This document shows positions 1-9,040 of a stretch of 64,000 nt of DNA, piece by piece. This stretch comes from Pseudomonas sp. B28(2017) (GTDB lineage Bacteria; Pseudomonadota; Gammaproteobacteria; Pseudomonadales; Pseudomonadaceae), in the NCBI RefSeq assembly GCF_002113025.1, contig NZ_NEJH01000003.1, positions 62,001 to 126,000 on the forward strand. Reading direction: 5' to 3'. Position numbers and translations under genes: made by a program. The notes beneath the pieces were generated by a model. It searched no databases. It saw only the letters and a list, made by a program, of their open reading frames with translations, and was not told where the DNA came from. The stretch's first letter is position 1, and each line of letters starts with the position of its first letter.

Positions 1-630
1 ATTTTCCCTGCGATGTGCCTCTCGCTGGTCGCACTTCTCAACCTGATGCCAGCCTTCGCCGACGATGCGGTTTCTCCACGTCCGGCGGATTGGGCTCAAC
101 CGGTCGAGGTGCAGTACAACCTTTTTCAGATGTCTCCCACTCTCTATCGCAGTGCATTACCCGACAAGGAAGCGCTGCCGCTTCTGGAAAAGCTCAAGGT
201 CGGCACGGTGATCAATTTCCTGCCGGAACCGGACTCACACTGGTTGTCTTCTCCTGGTATCGAACAGATACAACTGCCCTATCGCACCAACCATGTGGAT
301 GACGCAGACATACTCAAAGCCCTGCGCACCATTCAAACCGCCGAAGCCAAGGGACCGGTACTGATGCACTGCAAGCACGGTTCTGACCGGACCGGTTTGA
401 TCGCGGCAATGTATCGGGTAGTCGTGCAAGGCTGGAGCAAGGAAGATGCACTGAACGAAATGACCCGGGGCGGCTTTGGCGACAGTACCCACTTCAAGGA
501 CGGCATCCGCTACATGATGCAGGCCGATGTCGACAAACTGCGCACGGCGCTGGCCAACGGCGATTGCAGCACCAGCCCGTTCGCCGCGTGCTCAATGAAG
601 AGCTGGTTCAAGTCCGCTCATATCGAATAA
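1..630 (+). CDS. Dual-specificity/tyrosine phosphatase family protein, exported, 5' end outside window
   Basis: This is a small cysteine phosphatase of the tyrosine/dual-specificity class. The P-loop HCKHGSDRTG is present (C120 and R126 if counted from the ATG at base 13), which is the CX5R signature that forms the phosphocysteine intermediate. The frame is open back to base 1. The first visible residues form a hydrophobic segment ending in AFA-DD that looks like a signal peptide without its positively charged start, so the true start is probably just outside the window. The substrate is unknown and the likely location is the periplasm. It converges on yheV, with a shared terminator hairpin between them. 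The family call is firm and the function is inferred only. Confidence 0.8.
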   Translation: MFPAMCLSLVALLNLMPAFADDAVSPRPADWAQPVEVQYNLFQMSPTLYRSALPDKEALPLLEKLKVGTVINFLPEPDSHWLSSPGIEQIQLPYRTNHVDDADILKALRTIQTAEAKGPVLMHCKHGSDRTGLIAAMYRVVVQGWSKEDALNEMTRGGFGDSTHFKDGIRYMMQADVDKLRTALANGDCSTSPFAACSMKSWFKSAHIE

Positions 631-668
631 AAAAGCCCCCGTTGCATGGCGCAACGGGGGCTTTTTTT
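629..668. terminator. Bidirectional rho-independent terminator
   Basis: An A-run, a stem pairing AGCCCCCGTTGC with GCAACGGGGGCT around a short loop, and a T-run follow the phosphatase stop codon. The hairpin is symmetric and lies between convergent genes, so it can serve both strands. Confidence 0.9.
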
Positions 669-671
669 CAC

Positions 672-959
672 TCAGTGCTGTTCGTCGGGCTTTTTCTTCA
701 GCTTCGGATTCGGGAAGAACTGAACCGTCTGAACCTTGGTGTCGGCTGGTTTGAGTGCGCTGGTGTTAACCCGCGTACCTAGTTCCTTGGGCACCGACAG
801 TCCTTGCTCATTGAGTGTGTCGGAGTAACCGCAGGCCACGCACTCACGGTGCGGGACCTGGTCTTCACTCCACATCATCAACTTGTCCGGCTCGCTGCAT
901 GCCGGGCAGACCGCCCCGGCGATAAAGCGTTTTTTCGTAATCACGGGTCCCTCACTCAT
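672..959 (-). CDS. yheV: YheV family putative zinc ribbon protein
   Basis: This 95-residue protein has two CxxC pairs, CPAC near residue 18 and CVAC near residue 41, arranged as a zinc ribbon, followed by a charged lysine-rich tail. Its length and motifs match the YheV family of uncharacterised gammaproteobacterial proteins. Its start codon overlaps the stop of prlC (ATGA, 956-959), so the two are translationally coupled in the order prlC-yheV, the usual arrangement in Pseudomonas and enterics. A metal-binding role is inferred from the cysteines and no activity is known. It converges on the phosphatase gene at the terminator hairpin. Confidence 0.85.
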   Translation of the reverse strand: MSEGPVITKKRFIAGAVCPACSEPDKLMMWSEDQVPHRECVACGYSDTLNEQGLSVPKELGTRVNTSALKPADTKVQTVQFFPNPKLKKKPDEQH

Positions 960-3007
960 GCTGCTGCGTCCTCACTCAGGCCGCTGTGGCGCAAGAGTGC
1001 GTCAATCGATGGCTCACGGCCACGGAAGTCGACGAACAGCACCATCGGCTCCTGGGAACCACCGCGCGCCAGGATCGCTTCACGGAAGGCGCGACCGGTG
1101 TCGGCGTTGAGCACGCCTTCCTCTTCAAATTTCGAGAAGGCATCGGCCGACAGCACTTCTGCCCATTTGTAGCTGTAGTAACCCGCGGCATAACCCCCGG
1201 CGAAGATATGCGCAAAGCTGTTGGGGAAGCGGTTGTAGGCCGGCGGACGCATCACCGACACCTCGTCGCGTACGCCTTCGAGTACTTGCAGCACGCCGCG
1301 GCCATCGCCGTGAGTGGCGTGCAGTTCGAAGTCGAACAGCGAAAACTCCAGTTGGCGAACCATCATCAGGCCGGACTGGAAGTTTTTCGCCGCGAGCATT
1401 TTCCCGAGCAGGTCCTGAGGCAGCGGTTCGCCCGTTTCGTAATGACCGGAAATCAGCGCCAGGCCTTCCGGCTCCCAGCACCAGTTTTCCATGAACTGAC
1501 TTGGCAGTTCGACGGCATCCCAGGCCACGCCGTTGATGCCGGACACGCCAGCATGCTCGACGCGGGTCAGCAGGTGATGCAAGCCATGACCGAACTCATG
1601 GAACAGGGTAGTGACTTCGTCGTGGGTCAGCAGCGCCGGTTTACCGCTGTCTGCCGGGGTGAAGTTGCACACCAGGTTCGCCACCGGGCTTTGCAATACG
1701 CCGCCAGCCGTGCGGCGACGATCGCGGGCGCCATCCATCCAGGCCCCGCCACGCTTGTTGGCACGAGCGTAGAGGTCGAAGAAGAAGCGGCCGATGTGCT
1801 GGCCGTTTTCCTTGATTTCAAACAGGCGGACATCCGGGTGCCAGGTGTCGAAGCCTTTGAGTTCGGCAATCTCGATGCCGTACAGGCGCTGCACGATGGC
1901 GAACAGGCCGCTGAGCACCTTGTCGATCGGGAAGTAGGCGCGCAGGGCTTCCTGGGCCACGCTGTAACGTTGTTCACGGAGTTTTTCGCCGTAAAAACCG
2001 CTGTCCCAGCTTTGCAGGTCCGGGCAACCTTGCTCGGCAGCGTAGGCCTTGAGTTGTTCCAGATCCTGGGCGGCGAACGGCTTGCTGCGCTTGGCCAGGT
2101 CACGCAGGAAGCTCAGCACCTGATCGCTGGATTCAGCCATTTTGGTCGCCAGGCTCAGCTCGGAGAAACTGCTGAAACCCAACAGCCTGGCCAGCTCCTG
2201 ACGCAGGTCGAGGATTTCTTCCATGACCGGGCCGTTGTCGTTCTGGCCGGCATTCGGCCCTTGGTCCGACGCACGAGTGCAGTAAGCCGCGTAGACCTCT
2301 TCACGCAGTGCGCGGTCCTGGGCGTAGGTCATCACCGCGTAATAGCTCGGGAATTCCAAGGTGATCAGCCAGCCGTCCAGGCCCTTGGCCTCGGCCGCAG
2401 CAGCCATTTGTGCCCTGGCCGAATCGGTCAGGCCGGCGAGGGCGGCTTCATCGGTGATGTGCCTGGTCCAAGCCTGAGTGGCATCAAGCAACTGGTTGGA
2501 GAAACGGCTGCCCAGCTCGGACAGCTTGCTCTGCACTTCGGCGTAACGCTTCTGTTCGGCTTCCGGCAGGTCGATACCCGACAGACGGAAATCACGCAGG
2601 GAGTGTTCCAGGATAGTTTTCTGCGCCACGTCGAAACCGGCGGCCTCCGGGCTGCTGGCCAGGGCTTCGAAGGCCTGGAACAGTTCGCGGTTCTGGCCCA
2701 GCTCGGTGGAGTAGGCGCTCAAGGCCGGCAGGCATGACTCGTAGGCTTCACGCAATTCGGCGCTGTTGCACACGGCATTGAGGTGGCTGACCGGGCTCCA
2801 GGCGGCGCCCAGGCGGTCGTTGAGCTCGTCCATCGCCAGCACCAGGCCGGCCCACGTTGGCTGTTCGGCCTGGGTCTTGAGGATCTCGACGATGGCAGCG
2901 CGGTTGTCAGCCAGGATCTGTTCAATGGCCGGTTGTACGTGTTCGGCGCGAATGGCGGAGAACGGTGGCAGGTCGTAGGACTGCAAAAGAGGGTTGTTCA
3001 CGCTCAC
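956..3007 (-). CDS. prlC: Oligopeptidase A, M3 zinc metallopeptidase
   Basis: This 683-residue enzyme is a cytosolic zinc endopeptidase of family M3 (thimet oligopeptidase type). It degrades short peptides, including cleaved signal peptides. The zinc-binding HEFGH motif is visible in the C-terminal half in the context LFHEFGHGLHHLL, with the downstream glutamate helix, and the length is standard for the family. The start is a GTG with an AAGG ribosome site upstream; a second in-frame GTG two codons later cannot be excluded. It overlaps yheV by four bases. The gene diverges from the gamma-carbonic anhydrase gene across about 88 bases that must hold both promoters. Confidence 0.95.
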   Translation of the reverse strand: MSVNNPLLQSYDLPPFSAIRAEHVQPAIEQILADNRAAIVEILKTQAEQPTWAGLVLAMDELNDRLGAAWSPVSHLNAVCNSAELREAYESCLPALSAYSTELGQNRELFQAFEALASSPEAAGFDVAQKTILEHSLRDFRLSGIDLPEAEQKRYAEVQSKLSELGSRFSNQLLDATQAWTRHITDEAALAGLTDSARAQMAAAAEAKGLDGWLITLEFPSYYAVMTYAQDRALREEVYAAYCTRASDQGPNAGQNDNGPVMEEILDLRQELARLLGFSSFSELSLATKMAESSDQVLSFLRDLAKRSKPFAAQDLEQLKAYAAEQGCPDLQSWDSGFYGEKLREQRYSVAQEALRAYFPIDKVLSGLFAIVQRLYGIEIAELKGFDTWHPDVRLFEIKENGQHIGRFFFDLYARANKRGGAWMDGARDRRRTAGGVLQSPVANLVCNFTPADSGKPALLTHDEVTTLFHEFGHGLHHLLTRVEHAGVSGINGVAWDAVELPSQFMENWCWEPEGLALISGHYETGEPLPQDLLGKMLAAKNFQSGLMMVRQLEFSLFDFELHATHGDGRGVLQVLEGVRDEVSVMRPPAYNRFPNSFAHIFAGGYAAGYYSYKWAEVLSADAFSKFEEEGVLNADTGRAFREAILARGGSQEPMVLFVDFRGREPSIDALLRHSGLSEDAAA

Positions 3008-3095
3008 GGTTGATACCTTGGCTGGAGAAACATGCAGCCATCTTAATTACAATCGACACTCACCGCAGCTATCAGCGACAGAGAGAAACCCTATC

Positions 3096-3641
3096 GTGAA
3101 CCTTCGCAAGTATCAGGACCATACGCCGCAGCTCGGCAAAGGCGCTTTTGTCGACAGCTCGGCGGTGGTGATCGGCGACGTTGAAATCGGCGACGACAGC
3201 TCGGTCTGGCCGCTGACAGTGATCCGTGGCGACATGCACCGCATCCGCATCGGCGCGCGCACCAGCGTGCAGGATGGCTGTGTGTTGCACATCACCCACG
3301 CCGGGCCGTTCAACCCGGACGGTTTTCCGTTGCTGATCGGCGATGACGTGACCATCGCCCACAAGGTCATGCTGCATGGCTGTTCGGTGGGCAGCCGGGT
3401 GTTGATCGGCATGGGCAGCATCGTCATGGACGGTGCGGTGGTCGACGATGAGGTGATCATCGGTGCCGGCAGCCTGGTGCCGCCGGGCAAGCATCTGCAA
3501 AGCGGCTTCCTGTATGTGGGCAGCCCGGTGAAGCAGATCCGCCCGCTGACGGACAAGGAACGCGCCTTTTTCACCTACAGCGCGGCGAACTACGTGAAGC
3601 TCAAGGACCTGCATCTGGCCGAAGGCTACGACCAGCTTTGA
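3096..3641 (+). CDS. Gamma-carbonic anhydrase family protein, left-handed beta-helix
   Basis: This protein of about 181 residues is built of hexapeptide repeats of the kind that form a left-handed beta helix (runs such as VVIGDVEIGDDSSVWP and VIIGAGSLVPPG). The histidines expected for the trimer-interface zinc site are present (CVLHITHAG and TIAHKVMLHGC). This matches the YrdA/PaaY branch of gamma-carbonic anhydrases. I chose the GTG at 3096, behind a purine-rich GAGAGAAA stretch, because the longer frame from 2994 adds residues that do not belong to the family and reaches into prlC. Whether it hydrates CO2 or acts on acyl-CoA or another substrate cannot be told from sequence. Confidence 0.88.
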   Translation: MNLRKYQDHTPQLGKGAFVDSSAVVIGDVEIGDDSSVWPLTVIRGDMHRIRIGARTSVQDGCVLHITHAGPFNPDGFPLLIGDDVTIAHKVMLHGCSVGSRVLIGMGSIVMDGAVVDDEVIIGAGSLVPPGKHLQSGFLYVGSPVKQIRPLTDKERAFFTYSAANYVKLKDLHLAEGYDQL

Positions 3642-3668
3642 CCCGGCCCTCTAAATTCAGGATTCGAC

Positions 3669-4319
3669 ATGCATTACCAAACCGTTTTATTCGACCTTGA
3701 TGGCACCCTCACCGACCCGCGCGAAGGCATCACCCGTTCGATCCAGTTCGCCTTGGGCAAACTGGGTATCGATGAGCCGGACCTGGTCAAACTCGAACAT
3801 TTCATCGGCCCGCCGCTGTTACAAGCGTTCATGCAGTTCTACGACTTCGACGAAGCCAAGGCCTGGGAAGCCGTGAATTTCTACCGCGAGCGATTCAAGG
3901 TCACCGGCCTGTACGAAAACCGGGTGTTCGACGGCGTCACGCCGCTGCTGGAAACCCTGAGCGGGCAAGGCCGGCAGCTGTACATCGCGACCTCGAAACC
4001 GTGGGTATTCGCCCGGGAAATCGCCCGGCATTTCAACTTTGCCAAGCACTTCAAGGTGATTTACGGCAGCGAACTGGATGGCACCCGGACCAACAAGGTC
4101 GAGCTGATCGCTCACCTGATGGCCGAAGAAAATCTGGACCCGGCCAGCACCTTGATGATCGGCGATCGCAAGCACGACCTGATCGGCGCGCGCAGCAACG
4201 GCCTGGACGCGGCCGCGGTGGGTTACGGTTTCGGCAGCCACGAAGAACTGAGCGCTGAAGCGCCGGCGTATCACTTTGAAACGCTGTCTGAGCTGCATCA
4301 GGCGTTTTTGAGTCGCTAA
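3669..4319 (+). CDS. HAD-superfamily hydrolase, phosphoglycolate phosphatase-like
   Basis: This 216-residue HAD phosphatase has motif I FDLDGTLTD at the N-terminus (nucleophile D9), motif II in IATSKP, a lysine in the third motif region, and motif IV in MIGDRKHD. The cap inserted after motif I is of the small helical type, as in phosphoglycolate phosphatase (Gph) and PpaX-like enzymes. The substrate is not predictable. It follows the carbonic anhydrase gene by 27 bases on the same strand, so the two may be cotranscribed. A REP palindrome lies immediately downstream and separates it from the convergent lipid-transport genes. Confidence 0.85.
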   Translation: MHYQTVLFDLDGTLTDPREGITRSIQFALGKLGIDEPDLVKLEHFIGPPLLQAFMQFYDFDEAKAWEAVNFYRERFKVTGLYENRVFDGVTPLLETLSGQGRQLYIATSKPWVFAREIARHFNFAKHFKVIYGSELDGTRTNKVELIAHLMAEENLDPASTLMIGDRKHDLIGARSNGLDAAAVGYGFGSHEELSAEAPAYHFETLSELHQAFLSR

Positions 4320-4326
4320 CGACTTA

Positions 4327-4362
4327 CCCCTGTGGGAGCGAGCCTGCTCGCTCCCACAGGGG
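4327..4362. repeat. REP palindrome, single copy
   Basis: A near-perfect inverted repeat with 17-base arms (CCCCTGTGGGAGCGAGC and its complement) around two bases. It is the P. fluorescens-type REP core, placed between two convergent genes where it may also stop transcription. Confidence 0.85.
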
Positions 4363-4374
4363 GTCACACAGACT

Positions 4375-4998
4375 TCAGGGCCTTGGTGGCGGGGCCAGCC
4401 GTTGTCCTTGCTCGACGGTCCAGTTCACCACCTGCGCAGTCAACTGATCGTTAGCCTGACCAAACCCCGCCACTACCGCCGGGACTTGCACGCTGCTCAA
4501 CGGCTGGCGCACTTCAAAGCGACGACTGGCGAGGATGCGCTGGTCATAACTGCGCACCAGCAATGCATCCAGACGCACGACTACGCCGGCATTCGTACCC
4601 TGGTATTCAGTCTGGAACGCCTGCAGGCTGCCGCCCAATTCAAGATCGGTCTGGAAAATACTGTCATCGGTGCTCAACAACGGCACCCGCCCGTCATGCT
4701 GGAAACCTTCCAGCAGGCGGTTGCGCACCAGCACCGGCACTGGGTCGCTCCAGCGCGAGCCCTTGTAGTGGCTGATCACATCGCCCTGAGGAATCACTGC
4801 AATGTTCGGACTGTTCAACGCTTCGCTGGACTGGAGTTTGGTCAGGCGCAACGACCAGCGTTGCGGCGTGCCATGGCTGGCCGATGCATTCTGGACCGAA
4901 GGCAATCGATAGACATCAAAGGGCTCGGGCTTGGGCAGGATCGAACACGAACTGACCAGCGTGAAGCCAGCGAGGAGAGCGAACCGGATCAGCGTCAT
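4375..4998 (-). CDS. ABC-type transport auxiliary lipoprotein, PqiC/LetA-associated family
   Basis: This 207-residue protein has a lipoprotein signal peptide: a short basic start, a hydrophobic core and a lipobox ending in SSC near residue 18. The rest resembles the PqiC/YmbA-type auxiliary lipoproteins that sit in the outer membrane and cap the periplasmic tunnel of MCE-type lipid transporters. It is the last gene of a tightly packed reverse-strand set, its start codon overlapping the MlaD-like gene by four bases (4995-4998). It is therefore the likely outer-membrane end of the lipid transport complex encoded upstream. The family is well supported; the transported lipid and direction are not known. 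Confidence 0.85.
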   Translation of the reverse strand: MTLIRFALLAGFTLVSSCSILPKPEPFDVYRLPSVQNASASHGTPQRWSLRLTKLQSSEALNSPNIAVIPQGDVISHYKGSRWSDPVPVLVRNRLLEGFQHDGRVPLLSTDDSIFQTDLELGGSLQAFQTEYQGTNAGVVVRLDALLVRSYDQRILASRRFEVRQPLSSVQVPAVVAGFGQANDQLTAQVVNWTVEQGQRLAPPPRP

Positions 4999-5933
4999 GG
5001 CGTGAATTCCTTGGTCTTGTCACCGCCCAGCAGGTAACCGCTGGGGTTGGCCTCCAGACGTTTGGTAATAACGCGCAACGAGGACAGGGTTTCGCGCATC
5101 TCGCGCACGGCCGGGCCCAGGCCATTGAGGCCTTGCATGCCGCTGTTGAGCGAATCCTGATTGGCGCTGATCAGTTTGTTGAGGGTGGCGCTGCTCTCCT
5201 GCAGCGACTTCATCGCCTGCTCGGCACTGCCGAACGCCTCCTTGCCATGATCATTGAGCAGTCCGTTGGCATTGCGCATCAGCGCCGTGGTCTGCTCCAG
5301 CATGTTGTTGGCCTGCTTGCCGACCGAGGCCAGTTGCTGCATGGCCTGGCGAATATCGCCGCGCTGCTCGGCAATGGTTCCGGTGGTTTGCTCCAGGTGC
5401 TGCAGGGTATTGCTGATGCGCTCGATGTTTTCCGTGGAAAACATCAGGTTGACGTTTTGCATCAGCGTGTTCACACCGGACATCAAGTCGTTGCTGTCAT
5501 TGAGCAAACGGGCGATGGGCGAGGGCGATGCGACGATGGTCGGCAGGTTGCCGTCCTTGCCCTTGAGCGTCGGGCTCTGTGGCGTGCCGCCGCTGAGCTG
5601 GATGATCGAAGTCCCGGTGACGCCAGTCAGGGCCAGTTTGGCCAGGGTGTCTTCCTTGACCGGGGTATCGCCGGCCAGGCGAATTCGCGCCAGCACCCGG
5701 CGCGGGTCATTCGGGTCCAGGCGCAGCAAGATCACGTCGCCGACCTTGATCCCGCTGTACTGCACCGAACTGCCCTTGGACAAACCGCTGACCGCCTCGT
5801 TGAACACGACCTCGTAGTCCTTGAACTCGGTATCGACACTGGACTTGGCCAGCCACAGGCCGAACAGCAGCGCGGCTGTCACCACAATCACGGTGAACAG
5901 GCCGATCAATACATGATGGGCTCGGGTTTCCAT
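4995..5933 (-). CDS. MlaD-like MCE-domain substrate-binding protein
   Basis: This 312-residue protein has one N-terminal membrane anchor (about residues 8-28), then an MCE domain (about 40-120, with the motif SVQYSGIKVGDV) and a long helical C-terminal region with coiled-coil character. MCE proteins form hexameric rings that bind lipids in the periplasm of Gram-negative cells. It is longer than the MlaD of the canonical Pseudomonas mla operon, so this is probably a second, separate MCE system of the type encoded beside PqiC-like lipoproteins. It lies one base from the ATPase gene and overlaps the lipoprotein gene. Confidence 0.88.
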   Translation of the reverse strand: METRAHHVLIGLFTVIVVTAALLFGLWLAKSSVDTEFKDYEVVFNEAVSGLSKGSSVQYSGIKVGDVILLRLDPNDPRRVLARIRLAGDTPVKEDTLAKLALTGVTGTSIIQLSGGTPQSPTLKGKDGNLPTIVASPSPIARLLNDSNDLMSGVNTLMQNVNLMFSTENIERISNTLQHLEQTTGTIAEQRGDIRQAMQQLASVGKQANNMLEQTTALMRNANGLLNDHGKEAFGSAEQAMKSLQESSATLNKLISANQDSLNSGMQGLNGLGPAVREMRETLSSLRVITKRLEANPSGYLLGGDKTKEFTP

Positions 5934-5934
5934 G

Positions 5935-6738
5935 TCAGACCTCGTTGAGCTGTTGAGCGGCTGTCAATGCCGCGCGGCCGCGAGGGCCATGGAAGTATTC
6001 GTGAATCCACGCATCGTCGGTTTCCGACACCTTGTCGATGGCGTCCGCCACCAGCACCTTTTTCTGCGCCAGCACCGCCACCCGGTCAGTGATGGTGTAG
6101 AGCGTGTCGAGGTCGTGGGTCACCAGAAAGACACTCAGGCCCAGGGCATCGCGCAGGGTCAGGATCAATTGGTCGAACGCGGCGGCACCAATCGGGTCGA
6201 GACCGGCGGTGGGCTCGTCGAGAAACAGGATGTCCGGGTCCAGCGCCAATGCCCGGGCCAGCGCGGCACGCTTGATCATGCCGCCGGACAGCGAAGAGGG
6301 GTACTTCTCTGCGGCCGACAGCGGCAACCCGGCCAGGGCCATTTTCACGGCCGCCAGGTGCTCGGCGTCGTTGCGGCTCAAGCCCGCGTGTTCGATCAGC
6401 GGCAGCGCGACGTTCTCGGTCACCGTCAGCGACGAGAACAGCGCGCCTTTCTGGAACAGCACGCCGAATCGCCGTTCCACCCGCGAACGCTCGTCCTCGG
6501 ACAAGGTTGGCAGGTTTTTCCCGAAGACTTTCACCACGCCTTCGCTGGGCTGGCGCAATCCGACAATGCTGCGCAGCAACACCGATTTGCCGCTGCCGGA
6601 GCCGCCGACCACGGCGAGGATTTCGCCCTTGTACAAATCCAGGTCGAGGTTCTCGTGCACGCTCTGGCGGCCAAAGCGGTTGCACAACCCACGCACTTCT
6701 ATCACCGCCTCGGAGGGCGCTCGGGGGATACGACTCAC
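5935..6738 (-). CDS. ABC transporter ATP-binding protein, MlaF-like
   Basis: This 267-residue ABC ATPase has Walker A GGSGSGKS at about residues 45-52, the signature LSGGM in the middle, Walker B LFLDEP followed by TAGLD, and the switch histidine in FLVTHDLD. It is most like MlaF, the cytoplasmic motor of MCE lipid transporters. The start codon overlaps the permease gene by four bases (6735-6738), and the MlaD-like gene starts one base after its stop. This indicates strict coexpression of permease, ATPase, MCE protein and lipoprotein. The transported substrate is presumably a phospholipid or other envelope lipid, which is inference. Confidence 0.92.
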   Translation of the reverse strand: MSRIPRAPSEAVIEVRGLCNRFGRQSVHENLDLDLYKGEILAVVGGSGSGKSVLLRSIVGLRQPSEGVVKVFGKNLPTLSEDERSRVERRFGVLFQKGALFSSLTVTENVALPLIEHAGLSRNDAEHLAAVKMALAGLPLSAAEKYPSSLSGGMIKRAALARALALDPDILFLDEPTAGLDPIGAAAFDQLILTLRDALGLSVFLVTHDLDTLYTITDRVAVLAQKKVLVADAIDKVSETDDAWIHEYFHGPRGRAALTAAQQLNEV

Positions 6739-7883
6739 CAGCCCATCTCCATGAAAAACATCGCGGCGATCGCATCAAACACGATCACCACGAAAATCGA
6801 CTGCACCACACTCGACGTGGTGTGAGCGCCGACGGATTCGGCGCTGCCGCTGACCTTGAAACCTTCGAGGCAGCCAATGGCAGCAATCAGGAAAGCGAAC
6901 ACCGGTGCTTTGACGATCCCCACCAGAAAGTGCTGAACACCGATGTCTGTTTGCAGTAGCGATAGGAACATCGCTGGCGAGATATCCAGCGCCACTGCGC
7001 AGACCACTCCACCGCCGATAATCCCCGACAGCATCGCCAGAAAGGTCAGCATCGGCAGAGCGATCAGCAACGCCAGGACCCGCGGCACCACCAGCAACTC
7101 CACAGGGTCGAGGCCCAGCGTGCGGATGGCGTCGATTTCTTCGTTGGCCTTCATCGAACCGATTTGCGCCGTGAACGCACTGGCGGTGCGCCCGGCCATC
7201 AGGATCGCGGTCAGTAGCACGCCGAATTCACGCAGGAAGGCAAATCCAACCAGGTCCACGGTGAAGACAGTGGCGCCGAAAGTGGCCAGCACCGTCGACC
7301 CGAGGAACGCCACCACGGCGCCCACCAGAAAAGTCAGCAACGCGACGATGGGGGCGGCGTCGAGACCGGTCTGTTCGATATGGGCGATCATCGGCGTGAC
7401 ACGCCAGCGCTTGGGACGGAACAGGCCTCGGACAATGGTTTCGATGATCAGGCCAACGAACCCGAGCAGCTGCAGGGTGTCCTGCCAGACGGTGTCCACC
7501 GCGCGGCCGATGCGGGTCAGCAACTGAACGGTAACGCTGATTTCCGGCTCCTTGATCGGTACGCAGAAATCGGTCAGTGAGCAGTAGACCGTTTGCAGCA
7601 ACGCACGATCGGCGGAGGACAGCGTGCAATCAGGATGTTCGGCAGAGCGACCGAGGCGCTCGGACCCGAGCATTTCCACCAGCAGCGAGGCGCCGGCGGT
7701 GTCGAGGGCGCCGAGACCATTGAGGTCGATGGGGGTGTTGGCGTCGTACTGGCCGTGGAGCTTTTCGCATAACAGCTTGAGGTCAGCGTAGTGGGCAAGC
7801 GTCCAGTCGCCCGTCACCCGCAACCGCGCAGGTGTGAGCGATGTGTCCAATCGGGCGTTGCCGGCCATCGTGCTGCTGATCAT
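6735..7883 (-). CDS. MlaE-like permease with N-terminal STAS domain
   Basis: This 382-residue protein joins two modules. Residues about 10-105 look like a STAS/MlaB-type domain (GDWTLAHYADL, LDTAGASLLVEML). Residues about 120-380 are an MlaE-type permease with five or so membrane segments and the conserved loop near AGRTASAFTAQIGSMK. In E. coli the STAS subunit MlaB is a separate protein that stabilises the ATPase; here it is fused to the permease, an arrangement also known from other bacteria. The gene lies 54 bases after the DUF5924-like gene on the same strand and may be cotranscribed with it. Confidence 0.9.
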   Translation of the reverse strand: MISSTMAGNARLDTSLTPARLRVTGDWTLAHYADLKLLCEKLHGQYDANTPIDLNGLGALDTAGASLLVEMLGSERLGRSAEHPDCTLSSADRALLQTVYCSLTDFCVPIKEPEISVTVQLLTRIGRAVDTVWQDTLQLLGFVGLIIETIVRGLFRPKRWRVTPMIAHIEQTGLDAAPIVALLTFLVGAVVAFLGSTVLATFGATVFTVDLVGFAFLREFGVLLTAILMAGRTASAFTAQIGSMKANEEIDAIRTLGLDPVELLVVPRVLALLIALPMLTFLAMLSGIIGGGVVCAVALDISPAMFLSLLQTDIGVQHFLVGIVKAPVFAFLIAAIGCLEGFKVSGSAESVGAHTTSSVVQSIFVVIVFDAIAAMFFMEMGW

Positions 7884-7937
7884 AAGCTCCGTGCTTGTTC
7901 TGTGATTTCGCAGCCTTACGTAATAGCACGAACCGTA

Positions 7938-8966
7938 CTACTTTTCTTTGATCGCTGTGCTGTCCGTGACTTTGAAACGCAGCACGCCGATAACCTGGCC
8001 ATCTTCGGTCAATACTCGAACCTGCCATTTGCCAGCCGGATTGCCCGGGAAGTTCTGCTTGTGGGTCCAGGCCCGGTAACCTTCCTTGCGCCCGCCGCGA
8101 ATATCCAGGGGGATGCGGTCGACCTCTTTGCCGTTGAACTGCCAGACGTGATAAATCCGCTCGTCCAGGCCACGCGGGGCGTTGATCGCGGTGTATGCGT
8201 AGAGCCCGCCATTGCGGATCTGCTCGGCGCTGACTTCGTCGAGACTGGCGCCCGGCGTGCGGTCCTGCATTTGCGTGCTGATGGCCACGTCGGTCATCCA
8301 CAACGTCGCCGGCGGCACCCACGAGCGCAGCTCCCAACCGACGAAGCCAATGCCCAGGGTGATACTCAAAATCGCCAGCGCACTACGCAGGGTACGAATC
8401 GGGAAGATCGACGCCAGGCTCGGGAACGACAGCAGCACCGAGATACCCAGTGCCCATTTGAAACTTTGCGCGGTGGTCAGGTGCATGATCACCGGCAACG
8501 CAGTGAGCAACGCGGCAAACAGGGTCAGGGTGTGCAGGGCCAGAAACGCCCAGCGCCGTGGCGCCAGCCACTTGTAGTAGAGCGGGTCGACAATCGAAAT
8601 CAGCGCCGCGACGCCCAGCAGCCCGGTGAAAACCAACTGGCCGCTGTTCCACGTCGTGGTGATGAAGAAGAACGGCAGGACGAAAAACAGGCTTTCCTGA
8701 TGGATCATCTGCGTCGCGTAGCGCAGCAACGGTTCCGGGATTTCGCGCTTGAAAATGCGCGTGAACAGCTTGGTCAGGCTGTTTTCCAGCATCAGCCAGA
8801 TCCAGCTGATCAGCATGATGGTGGTGATCCAGCTCGCCAGGCCTTGCTGGCGATCGACCAGAATGAAACTGCACACCCCGGAGATGAAACCACCGAGCGC
8901 AATGACCCCAGGGTAGCGCTTCATCAATTCGAGAATGCGCTGTACGAAAAGGGTCAGGTTTTGCAT
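7938..8966 (-). CDS. DUF5924/DUF2914-like membrane protein
   Basis: This 342-residue protein has an N-terminal membrane half with about six to eight hydrophobic segments. After about residue 235 comes a soluble C-terminal domain containing WQFNGKEVDRIPL and a tail that ends RFKVTDS. To my recollection this fits the Pseudomonas proteins annotated as DUF5924 with a DUF2914 domain, whose function is unknown. It precedes the MCE transporter genes by 54 bases on the same strand, so an envelope-related role is plausible but unproven. No catalytic motif was recognised. A REPIN-like doublet lies upstream. Confidence 0.75.
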   Translation of the reverse strand: MQNLTLFVQRILELMKRYPGVIALGGFISGVCSFILVDRQQGLASWITTIMLISWIWLMLENSLTKLFTRIFKREIPEPLLRYATQMIHQESLFFVLPFFFITTTWNSGQLVFTGLLGVAALISIVDPLYYKWLAPRRWAFLALHTLTLFAALLTALPVIMHLTTAQSFKWALGISVLLSFPSLASIFPIRTLRSALAILSITLGIGFVGWELRSWVPPATLWMTDVAISTQMQDRTPGASLDEVSAEQIRNGGLYAYTAINAPRGLDERIYHVWQFNGKEVDRIPLDIRGGRKEGYRAWTHKQNFPGNPAGKWQVRVLTEDGQVIGVLRFKVTDSTAIKEK

Positions 8967-9040
8967 TCGGCGGGTTCACAGTCGTCGTAGGAAAAAAACC
9001 TCGACAGGGTACCCGCGAGGGCGCCCCGTGGCGAGGGTAA

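Noticed and set aside
986..2737. A 583-codon open frame antisense to prlC
   Set aside because: Lies entirely over prlC, which has the M3 motif and full length; the mirror frame has no recognisable domain.
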